Below are positions 36,209 through 45,652 of a DNA stretch of 64,000 nt, piece after piece (positions within the stretch are counted from its first letter, which is position 1; each line of letters begins with the position of its first letter). The position numbers and the translations under genes were made by a program. This DNA comes from UBA3495 sp964629875 (GTDB lineage: Bacteria > Chloroflexota > Dehalococcoidia > Lucifugimonadales > UBA3495). The notes under the pieces are model-generated. The model was given only the letters and a program-made list of their open reading frames with translations, was not told where the DNA came from and made no database searches. The DNA is taken from NCBI GenBank assembly GCA_964629875.1, contig CAZVRK010000003.1, positions 1-64,000 of the forward strand, given 5' to 3'.

Positions 36209-37958
36209 AGTTTATGCAAGAAAATGGCGTCCCTCTGTTTTTGCTGATTTAGTTGGGCAAGAGCATATAACTTCCGTATTGCAGAACTCTCTCCGAACCA
36301 GCAGGCTTGCTCACTCATATATTTTCTGTGGCCCGAGAGGCACAGGCAAAACAACAACAGCGAGGATACTAGCAAAAGCTGCTAACTGCTTAGCACTTGA
36401 GAATGGCGATCCCTGTAATTCTTGCACCATATGCTTATCAGCAAACTCTAATACCCTGTTAGACATAATAGAACTAGATGCGGCCAGTAATAGGGGCATA
36501 GATGAAATTAGAGATATACGAGATAAGGTTAATTTCGCCGCCACAGAAGGAAAATACAAAATATATATTATTGATGAAGCTCACATGCTAACAGACCAGG
36601 CTTCGAATGCTTTCCTTAAAACTCTAGAGGAACCCCCAGCTCACGTTATTTTCATCTTATGTACAACAGAATCTCACAGGATTTTGCCCACGATTCTATC
36701 ACGATGCCAACGCCATGATTTTAGGCGATTACAAAACGCAGATATGATCAATCAGCTTTCCTCTATAGCCTCGAAAGAAAATTTCTCGATTGACAACGAA
36801 GCTTTAAAAACTATATCGCGTCAGTCCTTCGGGAGCCTTCGAGATGCAGAAAATTTATTGGAACAAATAGTAATATCATATGGAAATAATATTACGAATG
36901 ATCATGTGGCTGATATGCTGGGCATAATAACTACAGAGACCCCTCTCAATATCGTCACAGCATTATTGGGAAAACAGACAACTCAATGCCTCACTTTGAT
37001 TAACGAAGCATCTTGGGAGGGTTTTGAGCCGAATCGCATACACAAAGCAACCCGCGACCTACTTCGCGCCGCTATGTTAATAGAATGGGGTGTCATTGGA
37101 AACTTAGATTTACCAGAAAGCACGATCAACCAGATAACCACTTCAGTCAACAAAACACCCTCACACAATATTGGTCAAGTCTTAAAAATATGGAGCAATA
37201 TTGTTATCAGCTCAGACTCATCCTCGACTCTACCCCTAGAGCTAGCTGCGATTGAAATATGTGGTACCTCAGATGAATCATCCATTGAAATGCAACCACC
37301 GACCAATAAAGCAAAAATGCCCATTATTGGAAGGGATGCCGGCCAGACTCAGCAGACACCTACTACGCAAACTCCGAAACTTGAACGTCCAAAAAATACC
37401 GAGAACTCCGCACAACCTGAGGATATTAGTGAGACAGATATTCAGGAAGTGCAAGAACCACAAATCGAAAACTCAACGAATGTTAGTAATCCTTCACAAC
37501 CTGAGGACATTAGGAGTACACACACTCAAGAAATCCCAATAGATAGCTCAGCCACAGACCTAGATTCAACATCAGAAAGTACCGTTTCCGATGAATTCAG
37601 AAATAACTGGATGGAATGCCTCAAGATTCTTAGCCGCCGTAAGGGCATAAAATATACATTGGGAGCTCTTCTTCGAGATTGTAGCGTTAACGACATACAA
37701 ATCACCGAAGACAAAATGGATTTGCCCTTTAGGAATCAAGCCAACCTTGACCGAATGAAAGAGGAAATTGAAGACCCAAATAGTCGTAAAATGGTCGACG
37801 AGGCTATCTATGAGTGCTTTGGGCATAAGTACAATTATTCACTAACGTTATGCAACACACAGGAAGATCAGATTTCCAGACGTGCTATTCAAGATAGCCC
37901 ACTAGTAAGAGCAGCCCTAGGAATGGGAGCCAGAATTATAGAGGAGACTAAAGAATGA
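36198..37958 (+). CDS. dnaX: DNA polymerase III subunits gamma/tau
   Basis: Clamp-loader ATPase, 586 residues. RKWRPSVFADLVGQEHI at the N-terminus, Walker A GPRGTGKTTTARILAK (about 45-60), a four-Cys zinc module (NCLALENGDPCNSCTIC), Walker B IIDEAHML, the SRC sensor (TILSRCQRHDF), and sensor 2 GSLRDAENLLEQ. Residues about 370-460 are a low-complexity Pro/Glu/Gln linker with an imperfect repeat (AQPEDISETDIQE and SQPEDIRSTHTQE), followed by a tau-like C-terminal domain. An A6 run at 37391-37396 might allow slippage to make a short gamma form; this is speculative. Confidence 0.96.
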   Translation: MTSEVYARKWRPSVFADLVGQEHITSVLQNSLRTSRLAHSYIFCGPRGTGKTTTARILAKAANCLALENGDPCNSCTICLSANSNTLLDIIELDAASNRGIDEIRDIRDKVNFAATEGKYKIYIIDEAHMLTDQASNAFLKTLEEPPAHVIFILCTTESHRILPTILSRCQRHDFRRLQNADMINQLSSIASKENFSIDNEALKTISRQSFGSLRDAENLLEQIVISYGNNITNDHVADMLGIITTETPLNIVTALLGKQTTQCLTLINEASWEGFEPNRIHKATRDLLRAAMLIEWGVIGNLDLPESTINQITTSVNKTPSHNIGQVLKIWSNIVISSDSSSTLPLELAAIEICGTSDESSIEMQPPTNKAKMPIIGRDAGQTQQTPTTQTPKLERPKNTENSAQPEDISETDIQEVQEPQIENSTNVSNPSQPEDIRSTHTQEIPIDSSATDLDSTSESTVSDEFRNNWMECLKILSRRKGIKYTLGALLRDCSVNDIQITEDKMDLPFRNQANLDRMKEEIEDPNSRKMVDEAIYECFGHKYNYSLTLCNTQEDQISRRAIQDSPLVRAALGMGARIIEETKE

Positions 37959-38257
37959 ATAAGAACATGATGCGCCAAGCACAAAAACTTCAAGCAGAAT
38001 TACAGAAAGTCCAAGAAGAATTGGAAAGTTCCACCGTAGAAGGAAGTGCCGGCGGAGGGGTCATTAAAGTTATAATGACTGGAAAACAAACCATAGAATC
38101 TATCACAATAGACCCGGAAACCGTCGATGACATAGAGTTGCTTCAGGATCTTGTAGTAGCAGCTGTTAATGATGCGTTCAATAAGACTCAGGAATTGGCA
38201 GCTACTAAGATGGGAGCAATTACCGGAGGGATGAATATTCCAGGCCTCGGATTCTAG
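37955..38257 (+). CDS. ybaB: YbaB/EbfC family nucleoid-associated protein
   Basis: A 100-residue DNA-binding protein. MRQAQKLQAELQKVQEELES forms the first helix, then the strand VEGSAGGGVIKVIMTGKQTIESI and the C-terminal helix with LLQDLVVAAVNDAFNKTQEL. It overlaps dnaX by the classic ATGA junction, and recR follows, the standard dnaX-ybaB-recR order. Confidence 0.95.
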   Translation: MNKNMMRQAQKLQAELQKVQEELESSTVEGSAGGGVIKVIMTGKQTIESITIDPETVDDIELLQDLVVAAVNDAFNKTQELAATKMGAITGGMNIPGLGF

Positions 38258-38359
38258 ATAAGTTAATTGCTATTCAATAGTCTATACAATACAAGAACTC
38301 CTGTAGACGATATGTTGACGTGTCCATATCAATCCAATCACATTTAGGAATAGGTCAAT

Positions 38360-38974
38360 ATGGCTACAGATCCAATACCATCAGCGGCGCCCGCTTTAGC
38401 TAAACTCATTCAGGAACTCAACAAATTGCCCGGAATAGGCCCGAAAAGTGCACAGCGTTTAGCATTTCATATAATAAGGCTGCCCGCACCCGAAGCTGAA
38501 GAGCTATCACGTGCTATCAGCATAGTTAAAACAAACATAACACTATGCGACCAATGTCAAAACCTAACAGAGGCAACCCCATGTAATATTTGCGCCAATA
38601 CGAATAGAAACGTCACCCAGCTATGTGTTGTGGAAGACCCTATGGATGTTTTGGCATTAGAACGCACTCATTCATACCAAGGACTTTATCACGTGTTACA
38701 TGGCTCGTTGTCTCCTCTAAACGGCATCGGGCCAGACCAGCTGAAAATCAGAGAGCTTTTTCAAAGACTGTCAAACGCCAACATTGAAGAGCTCATCATC
38801 GCTACTAATCCTACTCTTGAAGGCGAAGCCACTGCAATGTATATCTCAAGACATTTGTCGGGACAACAATTGAAAATAACATTCCTAGCAAGAGGCCTGC
38901 CAGTTGGCGGATCATTAGAGTATTCGGACGATATAACCTTGAGTAGAGCTCTACAAGGTCGTCAGGAAATGTAA
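38360..38974 (+). CDS. recR: recombination mediator RecR
   Basis: A 204-residue RecFOR component. Helix-hairpin-helix LNKLPGIGPKSAQRLAFHI; four-Cys zinc finger (CDQCQNLTEATPCNICA); Toprim domain starting LCVVEDPMDVLALERT and ending with ATNPTLEGEATAMYISR. It acts with RecO in loading RecA at gaps. recO starts two bases after its stop. Confidence 0.96.
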   Translation: MATDPIPSAAPALAKLIQELNKLPGIGPKSAQRLAFHIIRLPAPEAEELSRAISIVKTNITLCDQCQNLTEATPCNICANTNRNVTQLCVVEDPMDVLALERTHSYQGLYHVLHGSLSPLNGIGPDQLKIRELFQRLSNANIEELIIATNPTLEGEATAMYISRHLSGQQLKITFLARGLPVGGSLEYSDDITLSRALQGRQEM

Positions 38975-38976
38975 GT

Positions 38977-39738
38977 ATGCCCAATCCAAGAACATATTTG
39001 GCAACCGGCATAATACTCAAGAAAACGCCATTTGCAGAAGCCGACCTTTTAATAAACATGTTTAGCCGAGAGCATGGCAAATTACGTGGTGTAGTAAAAG
39101 GCGCACAAAAGTCCACAAGCAGGATGGTCGGTCATTTTGAACCATTGACTATAGTCGAGATATCCGCCACAAAAGGGCGAACCTTAGACACCATAAACCA
39201 AGCCCAAATAATTAATAACTTGTCGGATCTTAAATCCAATCTTTCACTTATCAGCCAAGGTCTCTATGTAGCTGAACTACTAGATGGATTCGGGAATGAA
39301 TCAAACGCTAATCCACACTTGTACAATGTAGCGGTCGACACATTGGTAAATCTTAATACAAATCCGAATCAGCTCTTAAATCTACGATGGTTTGAGATTC
39401 ATCTGCTGAAAAGCAGCGGCTTCGGAATTGAGCTTGAATCATGTACATCATGTAACAATGATATCCAACCTGATCACCACAGATACAGTCCCAGTTACGG
39501 CGGACTCGTATGCCTCGAATGCAATCTATCAACACAATATTCCTATCCAATCTCCCTACAAGCTTTAAAAGTGTTCCGCTTAATAGATCGAACAAACTTA
39601 CTATCTCTACCATACTTGAATGTTTCCAATGTACTACTACAAGAAATGAAAACTTTGTTAGGAACTACCGTACGATATTGGGTAGATAAAGAAATACGCA
39701 CTAATACGTTCATGGAACGCCTTGAACGATTAGACTAG
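38977..39738 (+). CDS. recO: DNA repair protein RecO
   Basis: A 253-residue protein. The N-terminal OB-fold (TGIILKKTPFAEADLLINMFSREHG) is followed by a helical domain and a zinc-binding segment with CTSCNND and GGLVCLEC. RecO anneals SSB-coated DNA and loads RecA together with RecR, encoded immediately upstream. Confidence 0.94.
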   Translation: MPNPRTYLATGIILKKTPFAEADLLINMFSREHGKLRGVVKGAQKSTSRMVGHFEPLTIVEISATKGRTLDTINQAQIINNLSDLKSNLSLISQGLYVAELLDGFGNESNANPHLYNVAVDTLVNLNTNPNQLLNLRWFEIHLLKSSGFGIELESCTSCNNDIQPDHHRYSPSYGGLVCLECNLSTQYSYPISLQALKVFRLIDRTNLLSLPYLNVSNVLLQEMKTLLGTTVRYWVDKEIRTNTFMERLERLD

Positions 39739-39821
39739 CAAGCGGTACTCTCCTGTGCGGTTATCATAATTAATACAGAAGTATTTCGGTTTTGTCGTAT
39801 CAAAATCGAGAAAGAGAATCC

Positions 39822-41375
39822 ATGTTCAAGAAAATACTAATCGCAAATCGTGGCGAGATTGCATGCCGAATTATAAAAACATGTAAGAAACTGGGTATAG
39901 AAACAGTTTCTATATACTCAGATGCAGACTCCCAGTCAAAGCACGTAAAACTATCAGACGAAACGTATAGTTTAGGCCAATCAGATGCTAGCAACAGTTA
40001 TCTGAACATTCAGAAGATCATAGGCGCGGCTAAGCATCACAAAGTGGATGCTATACACCCCGGATATGGTTTTTTATCAGAAAATGCGGAATTTGCAGAG
40101 CGTTGTATTGAATCTGGATTATCCTTTATAGGCCCTAGTCCAGAACTTATTAAAGAAATGGGAGACAAATTAGCTGCCCGAAGCCTAGCTCAAAAAGCAG
40201 GCCTTCCAATATTACCAGGCACTGACGAAGCCGTCTCAGACACCCAAGCAGTAGATGAGGCTTGGAGATTAGGATTTCCTCTAATGGTTAAAGCAGCAGA
40301 CGGAGGCGGTGGCATTGGCATACATACCGTAGAGTCTATTGATGAGTTAATCCCAATAGTTGAACGCACCCGAAAAATATCTGAAAGCTCTTTCGGAAGC
40401 ACCCGATTGTTTTACGAAAGATATCTAAAAAACGCTTCTCATATTGAAGTCCAAATTCTAGGTGATACCCATGGCAATCTAATACATCTGTATGAGCGCG
40501 ATTGTTCGCTCCAAAGACGGAACCAAAAAGTAATTGAAGAGACACCTTGTACAAAACTTAGCGCAGAGGTACAGGCAAAAGTACATAGTCTAGCAATCAA
40601 ACTTGGGAAAGCTATAAATTATACAAACGCTGGCACAGTAGAATTTTTAGTAACTGAACAAGGTCAAGTATATTTTCTGGAAATGAACACTAGGTTACAA
40701 GTGGAACACGGTGTTACAGAACTGGTAACTGGATTAGATTTGGTCGAACTACAAATAAAGATAGCGTACGGTCAAGCCCTGACAATATCTCAAGACGACA
40801 TATCCGTTCGCGGGCATGCAATTGAGGCACGAGTATACCCCGAGGATCCAGATACATTTATGCCAAATATAGGGAAGGTTTCTGGCCTGCATATCCCAAA
40901 TTGCCGATTGTCACGAATAGATACGGCTCTTTGCAAAGGATATGAAGTTACGCTACACTACGAACCTCTGATGGCCAAAGTAATGGCGTGGGGGAAAAAT
41001 AGAGAAGAGGCGATTAACCGCCTGAGCAAGACCCTATTAGCACTGAGAATAGACGGTGTGAAAACCAACATACCCCTACTGCGGGATATCCTAACAGATA
41101 GGGGTTTTCTAGAGTCTACTCATCACACCGGCTCACTTCCTAAAATCATCGACACGATAATACTAAATAGGCAGAGGAAAAAATCTAACGGTAGCATGGA
41201 CAACAAAAATCAAAATAACAAAGAGATAGCAGCGACCATTGGAGTAGCCTTAGCTATAGCTATGAATAAAGCTGCATATCCTTCATTGTCTGCCACTCTG
41301 GACCAGCCATGGCGAAACATAGCCAGGAGAGAACAATTGATTTCCCGTAATACGGGGCGAATGGGTTGGCATTAA
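39822..41375 (+). CDS. accC: biotin carboxylase subunit of an acyl-CoA carboxylase
   Basis: An ATP-grasp enzyme that carboxylates biotin. Landmarks: FKKILIANRGEIACRIIKTC, DAIHPGYGFLSENAEFAE, FPLMVKAADGGGGIGI, EVQILGDTHGNLIHLYERDCS, FLEMNTRLQVEHGVTE and the HAIEARVYPEDP segment. After the usual domain (about residue 450) the chain continues for about 65 residues that end in PWRNIARREQ...GRMGWH. That tail resembles the linker before the carrier domain in propionyl-CoA-type alpha subunits. The ATG at 39822 is chosen over an upstream in-frame TTG because the family begins there. It overlaps the carrier gene. No carboxyltransferase is adjacent. Confidence 0.93.
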   Translation: MFKKILIANRGEIACRIIKTCKKLGIETVSIYSDADSQSKHVKLSDETYSLGQSDASNSYLNIQKIIGAAKHHKVDAIHPGYGFLSENAEFAERCIESGLSFIGPSPELIKEMGDKLAARSLAQKAGLPILPGTDEAVSDTQAVDEAWRLGFPLMVKAADGGGGIGIHTVESIDELIPIVERTRKISESSFGSTRLFYERYLKNASHIEVQILGDTHGNLIHLYERDCSLQRRNQKVIEETPCTKLSAEVQAKVHSLAIKLGKAINYTNAGTVEFLVTEQGQVYFLEMNTRLQVEHGVTELVTGLDLVELQIKIAYGQALTISQDDISVRGHAIEARVYPEDPDTFMPNIGKVSGLHIPNCRLSRIDTALCKGYEVTLHYEPLMAKVMAWGKNREEAINRLSKTLLALRIDGVKTNIPLLRDILTDRGFLESTHHTGSLPKIIDTIILNRQRKKSNGSMDNKNQNNKEIAATIGVALAIAMNKAAYPSLSATLDQPWRNIARREQLISRNTGRMGWH

Positions 41376-41794
41376 CCACATTTCGAATCAAGGTTGGCGG
41401 CGAGTGGTACTCCATACAGATTGGTGACATAACACAACCCGCAGTCGAAGTAACAGTAAATGGCGAATCCTTCCTAGTAGAAATTGATCCAGAGTTACTC
41501 CACAGAAATACTCGGCGACCTCCCCACCGGCGTCAGTCTGAAACAAACCCTGACCAAAGTCCTCAATCCGACGATGACTCGTTGAAAATTCTCAGATCTC
41601 CTATGCCAGGTAAAGTTATGTCTATATCTGTCAGACCAGGAGAATCAGTCATGTCAGGGCAAGAGTTATGCGTCGTAGAGGCTATGAAAATGGAACAGAG
41701 CATCTGCTCACCGACAGACGGCATTATCAAAACAATCCATGTCCAACCTTTGGATAGTGTAAACGCTGGGGACCCTTTAATAGAATTAGAATAA
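41366..41794 (+). CDS. biotin carboxyl carrier protein
   Basis: A 142-residue protein whose C-terminal 70 residues form a biotinyl domain: MPGKVMSISVRPGESVMSGQ, then VVEAMKMEQS with the biotinylated Lys, and VQPLDSVNAGDPLIELE. The N-terminal half resembles the connector beta-strands of propionyl-CoA carboxylase alpha. The TTG start lies inside the end of the biotin carboxylase gene. Together the two genes encode what is one fused alpha subunit in many other bacteria, here split. Confidence 0.9.
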   Translation: MALTTFRIKVGGEWYSIQIGDITQPAVEVTVNGESFLVEIDPELLHRNTRRPPHRRQSETNPDQSPQSDDDSLKILRSPMPGKVMSISVRPGESVMSGQELCVVEAMKMEQSICSPTDGIIKTIHVQPLDSVNAGDPLIELE

Positions 41795-41866
41795 ACCTAC
41801 TTTATAAACCTTCCAAATGTTAAAATTGCTTATCATTGTTAGCAAATCTTGCTTTGGAATAGTGTT

Positions 41867-44779
41867 ATGCCACAAGAATTTATTCATGTAAAAGGAGCCA
41901 AGGAGCATAACCTCAAAAGTGTTGAAGTAAACATACCCCGGGAAAAACTAGTAGTTATAACCGGCGTTTCAGGTTCGGGTAAAAGCTCTCTAGCCTTTGA
42001 CACTATATATGCAGAGGGACAGCGTAGATACGTTGAGTCATTATCTGCGTATGCCAGACAATTTCTGGGCAGAATGGATAAGCCAGACGTAGACTACATT
42101 GAAGGTCTATCTCCCGCGATATCCATTGACCAGAAAGGGGTGTCTCACAACCCTAGATCTACGGTAGGTACAGTTACCGAAATTTATGATTACCTCAGAC
42201 TTTTATTTGCGCGAGTTGGAAGACCCCATTGTCCCAAATGCGGCCTCCCTGTGGAGCGACAAACAATTGAACAAATAGTCGACGCATTGCTCAATCTATC
42301 TGAGGATAGCCGCATAACTCTACTAGCACCCAAGATTCGCCGCAAAAAGGGTGAACATAAAGAAATCTTTGAATCTGCTAGAAAATCCGGGTTTACTCGA
42401 GTCCGTGTCAATAACGAAATACTAACGCTGGATGAAGCCGACGCCATTACCTTGAATAAACAAAAATGGCATTACATAGACATAGTGGTAGACCGTTTGA
42501 TCATACGACCTGAAATAGAAACATCCCGTGTAGCTGAATCCGTTGAAACTGCCCTCAGAGAAGGAAACGGACTATTGCAAATATTTCAGGAAGGAAAGGA
42601 CGACATAATATTTTCAGAAGAGTTTGCCTGTGTCTCATGCGGGACCAGCCTCCCTGAAATTGAGCCGCGCACATTCAGTTTTAACAGCCCTCACGGAGCC
42701 TGCAATATTTGTACAGGACTGGGGTACAAACTAGAAGTGGATCCTCAATTAATCATACCCAACAAGGATTTGTCCCTTTCTGAGGGCGCTATATCACCGT
42801 GGAACCGATCTGGAACATCAAGCACATGGTACCTAAGCATGGTCGAATCTGTCGCCAGCAGCCACGGATTTTCTGCAAAGACACCAGTGAAAGACCTAAA
42901 ACCATCCAGCCTAGCCTTGATATTGAACGGCGACCCTGACAAGAAAGTCACTATGAAACACAGAACCCGCCGTGGCCAAGTATACAGTTGGGATACAACT
43001 TTTGAAGGAGTTATACCAAACTTAGAAAGAAGATATCAAAAAACTGAGTCCGATTATGTTAGACACGAAATAGAAAGATATATGTCGGCCAGGCCTTGCC
43101 AAGCTTGCGAAGGCAGACGCCTCCGCCCGGAAGCTTTGGCAGTACAAGTCTGTGGGATCAACATTGTAGATGTCACCTGTATGAGCATCAGTGATGGCTT
43201 GGTATGGATTTCAGAAATAGACCCAGTAATTAATCCAGAAACAACAGGAGCAATGCTTACAGAGAGAGAACGTACAATTGGAGCGCAAATATTAAAAGAA
43301 ATAGAGGGGCGCCTCAAGTTCTTAGACAACATCGGACTCGGCTACCTTACCATGGATCGTACAGCACGAACTTTATCAGGCGGAGAAGCACAAAGAGTGC
43401 GATTAGCTACACAAATAGGCTCTGGGCTAACCGGTGTTCTATATGTCTGTGATGAACCGACAATTGGGTTACACCCACATGATGACCATATGTTGATAAC
43501 CACTTTATCCGACCTAAGAGATATGGGAAACACAGTAATCGTGGTAGAACATGACGAGGCCATGATGAGATCTGCAGATCATATTATAGATATGGGACCG
43601 GGTGCAGGAGAACATGGTGGAAACGTTGTAGCTACAGGAACCATAACCCAAATAATGGACAATCCTAGATCTCTGACCGGCCAATATTTGAGTGGAACAA
43701 AAATCATCCCTTTACCTGCATCTCGTCGTTCTGGCAATGGCTTAAACATAACTATTACAGGTGCAACAGAAAACAATCTCAAAAATGTCAGTACAGATAT
43801 TCCCCTCGGGTGCTTAGTGTGCGTCACAGGAGTATCAGGGTCAGGAAAAAGTACCTTAATCTATGATGTCCTTTATAAAAAACTAGCCCAAGTACTCAAC
43901 AATGCTCGGGAGTTCCCAGGATCACATAAATCAATATCGGGGATAGAACATATCGACAAAGTCGTAAATATAGATCAGTCACCTATTGGGAGAACTCCGC
44001 GAAGCAACCCAACTACCTACACAGGCGCTTTCACTCCGATACGAGAACTCTTCGCCAACCTACCTGAGGCTCGTGTCAGAGGTTATAAACCCGGCAGGTT
44101 TTCATTCAACGTAAAGGGAGGTCGTTGCGAGGCATGCCAAGGGGAAGGATATATCCAAATAGAAATGCAGTTTCTGCCTGACGTAACTGTTCCTTGTGAG
44201 ATCTGTGAAGGCCGGCGATATAACCGAGAAGCTTTAGACGTAACCTTAAGAGATAAAAGCATCGCTGATGTATTGCAAATGACTGTGGATCAAGCTCTCG
44301 ATTTCTTCTGGAACTTCCCGAGAATTAGACCTAAACTTGAGACTCTGAGAGATGTAGGCTTGGGATACATAAAATTGGGACAGCCGGCTACAACTCTATC
44401 CGGTGGCGAAGCTCAAAGGGTCAAGCTCGCTACCGAACTGTCCAAACGCGCTACCGGTAAAACATTGTATCTACTTGACGAACCGACAACTGGACTATCT
44501 TTTGAGGACTGTGCCGCTCTATTAAGAGTGTTACACAGGTTAGTCGATAACGGTAACACTATAGTTATGATCGAACACAACTTAGATCTAATCAAGAATG
44601 CTGATTGGGTAATTGATTTAGGGCCTGAAGCAGGACACAATGGCGGTAAAATAATCGCTACAGGAACACCTGAGCAACTGACTAAGAAAAAACGCTCTCA
44701 CACTGGCAAATATATTAAAAATCTCGTGAAGACGCGTTCCAATGCCACCAAAAACGAACTAGCCACGGTCGGAGATTAA
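41867..44779 (+). CDS. uvrA: excinuclease ABC subunit A
   Basis: The damage-recognition ATPase of nucleotide excision repair, 970 residues. The first Walker A is GVSGSGKSSLAFDTIYAEGQ and the second GVSGSGKSTLIYDVLY. Both ABC signatures are present (TLSGGEAQRVRLATQIGSG and TLSGGEAQRVKLATELSK). Zinc fingers are visible as CVSCGTSLP...HGACNICTG and CEACQGEGY...VPCEICEGR. The ATG at 41867 (MPQEFIHVKGAKEHNL) matches the family start better than the upstream ATG at 41849. Confidence 0.98.
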   Translation: MPQEFIHVKGAKEHNLKSVEVNIPREKLVVITGVSGSGKSSLAFDTIYAEGQRRYVESLSAYARQFLGRMDKPDVDYIEGLSPAISIDQKGVSHNPRSTVGTVTEIYDYLRLLFARVGRPHCPKCGLPVERQTIEQIVDALLNLSEDSRITLLAPKIRRKKGEHKEIFESARKSGFTRVRVNNEILTLDEADAITLNKQKWHYIDIVVDRLIIRPEIETSRVAESVETALREGNGLLQIFQEGKDDIIFSEEFACVSCGTSLPEIEPRTFSFNSPHGACNICTGLGYKLEVDPQLIIPNKDLSLSEGAISPWNRSGTSSTWYLSMVESVASSHGFSAKTPVKDLKPSSLALILNGDPDKKVTMKHRTRRGQVYSWDTTFEGVIPNLERRYQKTESDYVRHEIERYMSARPCQACEGRRLRPEALAVQVCGINIVDVTCMSISDGLVWISEIDPVINPETTGAMLTERERTIGAQILKEIEGRLKFLDNIGLGYLTMDRTARTLSGGEAQRVRLATQIGSGLTGVLYVCDEPTIGLHPHDDHMLITTLSDLRDMGNTVIVVEHDEAMMRSADHIIDMGPGAGEHGGNVVATGTITQIMDNPRSLTGQYLSGTKIIPLPASRRSGNGLNITITGATENNLKNVSTDIPLGCLVCVTGVSGSGKSTLIYDVLYKKLAQVLNNAREFPGSHKSISGIEHIDKVVNIDQSPIGRTPRSNPTTYTGAFTPIRELFANLPEARVRGYKPGRFSFNVKGGRCEACQGEGYIQIEMQFLPDVTVPCEICEGRRYNREALDVTLRDKSIADVLQMTVDQALDFFWNFPRIRPKLETLRDVGLGYIKLGQPATTLSGGEAQRVKLATELSKRATGKTLYLLDEPTTGLSFEDCAALLRVLHRLVDNGNTIVMIEHNLDLIKNADWVIDLGPEAGHNGGKIIATGTPEQLTKKKRSHTGKYIKNLVKTRSNATKNELATVGD

Positions 44780-44918
44780 ACATAAAACATCTGGAGATTA
44801 TATCGAGTACAAACCCCAAAGGACTCATATATTTCTCTGTATCACCCTTCTGTCTTTACTAAATAATTGGTCTTTGATACGATCCATTCATACATACCAA
44901 AACCTCTGGAGGTATAAT

Positions 44919-45557
44919 ATGCCCCTTCACTACGATGATGAAATCAAAATAACAAAAATTAATATGGGTCCATATAATAACAATGGATACATTGTAGTAT
45001 GTCCGGATACAAACCAAGGCGTCATAATAGATACTCCTGCTGAGCCGGAAAAACTATTGAGCGAATTACAGAATATAGATATAAAGGCCATCCTTATAAC
45101 ACATGGACACCAAGATCATTTATTAGGATTCGCTGAAATAACATCTCAGGTGGATGCTCCAGTCGGGGTAGGTAATGACGATACCAACCTATTGCCGTCC
45201 GAACCCGCATTTTTGATAAACGATGGCGATACTATTAAATTTGGGAATCAAGAGATACAGGCCATATCCACGCCTGGGCACACAGACGGCTCTACATGCT
45301 ATCTAGTTGGGAAACATTTGTTTTCAGGAGATACACTATTCCCAGGAGGTCCAGGAAAATCTCGTAGTCCTGAAGCCTTCGAACAAGAGTTAGAAAGCAT
45401 AACTTCAAAATTGCTAACTCTACCATCTGAAACAAATGTATATCCCGGGCATGGTGACGATACGAGTATTTTGAACGCGAAGGACCAATATGAAGTGTTT
45501 AGAGCCAAGTCTCATCCCTCAGATTTGCACGGCGATGTTTCCTGGTTGGAAAGTTAA
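44919..45557 (+). CDS. MBL-fold metallo-hydrolase (glyoxalase II-like)
   Basis: A 212-residue metallo-beta-lactamase-fold hydrolase. The metal motif THGHQDH has H62, H64, D66 and H67. STPGHTDGSTCY and SGDTLFPGGPGKSRSP supply the next ligands, and VYPGHGDDTS the last His. The pattern is that of small hydroxyacylglutathione-hydrolase-like enzymes. Substrate unknown. The ATG at 44919 follows TGGAGGTATA. A weak promoter may lie around 44863-44885. Confidence 0.9.
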   Translation: MPLHYDDEIKITKINMGPYNNNGYIVVCPDTNQGVIIDTPAEPEKLLSELQNIDIKAILITHGHQDHLLGFAEITSQVDAPVGVGNDDTNLLPSEPAFLINDGDTIKFGNQEIQAISTPGHTDGSTCYLVGKHLFSGDTLFPGGPGKSRSPEAFEQELESITSKLLTLPSETNVYPGHGDDTSILNAKDQYEVFRAKSHPSDLHGDVSWLES

Positions 45558-45589
45558 AAACCTACTTTACGGCTGATTAAGTGATTGAG

Positions 45590-45626
45590 CACCAAGATGA
45601 GGGAGTTAAACTCCCTCATCTTGGTG
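45590..45626. repeat. perfect 18-bp inverted repeat upstream of the M16 peptidase gene
   Basis: CACCAAGATGAGGGAGTT (45590-45607) and its exact complement (45609-45626) are separated by one base. No T-run follows on either strand. It lies between the MBL hydrolase stop and the peptidase Shine-Dalgarno, so it would be in the 5' leader if the two genes are co-transcribed. Confidence 0.85.
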
Positions 45627-45652
45627 AACGGGAGCATTTTACAGGAGACTAC

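Noticed and set aside
37252..37542. Alternative plus-frame open frame within dnaX
   Set aside because: Very basic low-complexity translation of the linker in another frame; no independent start.
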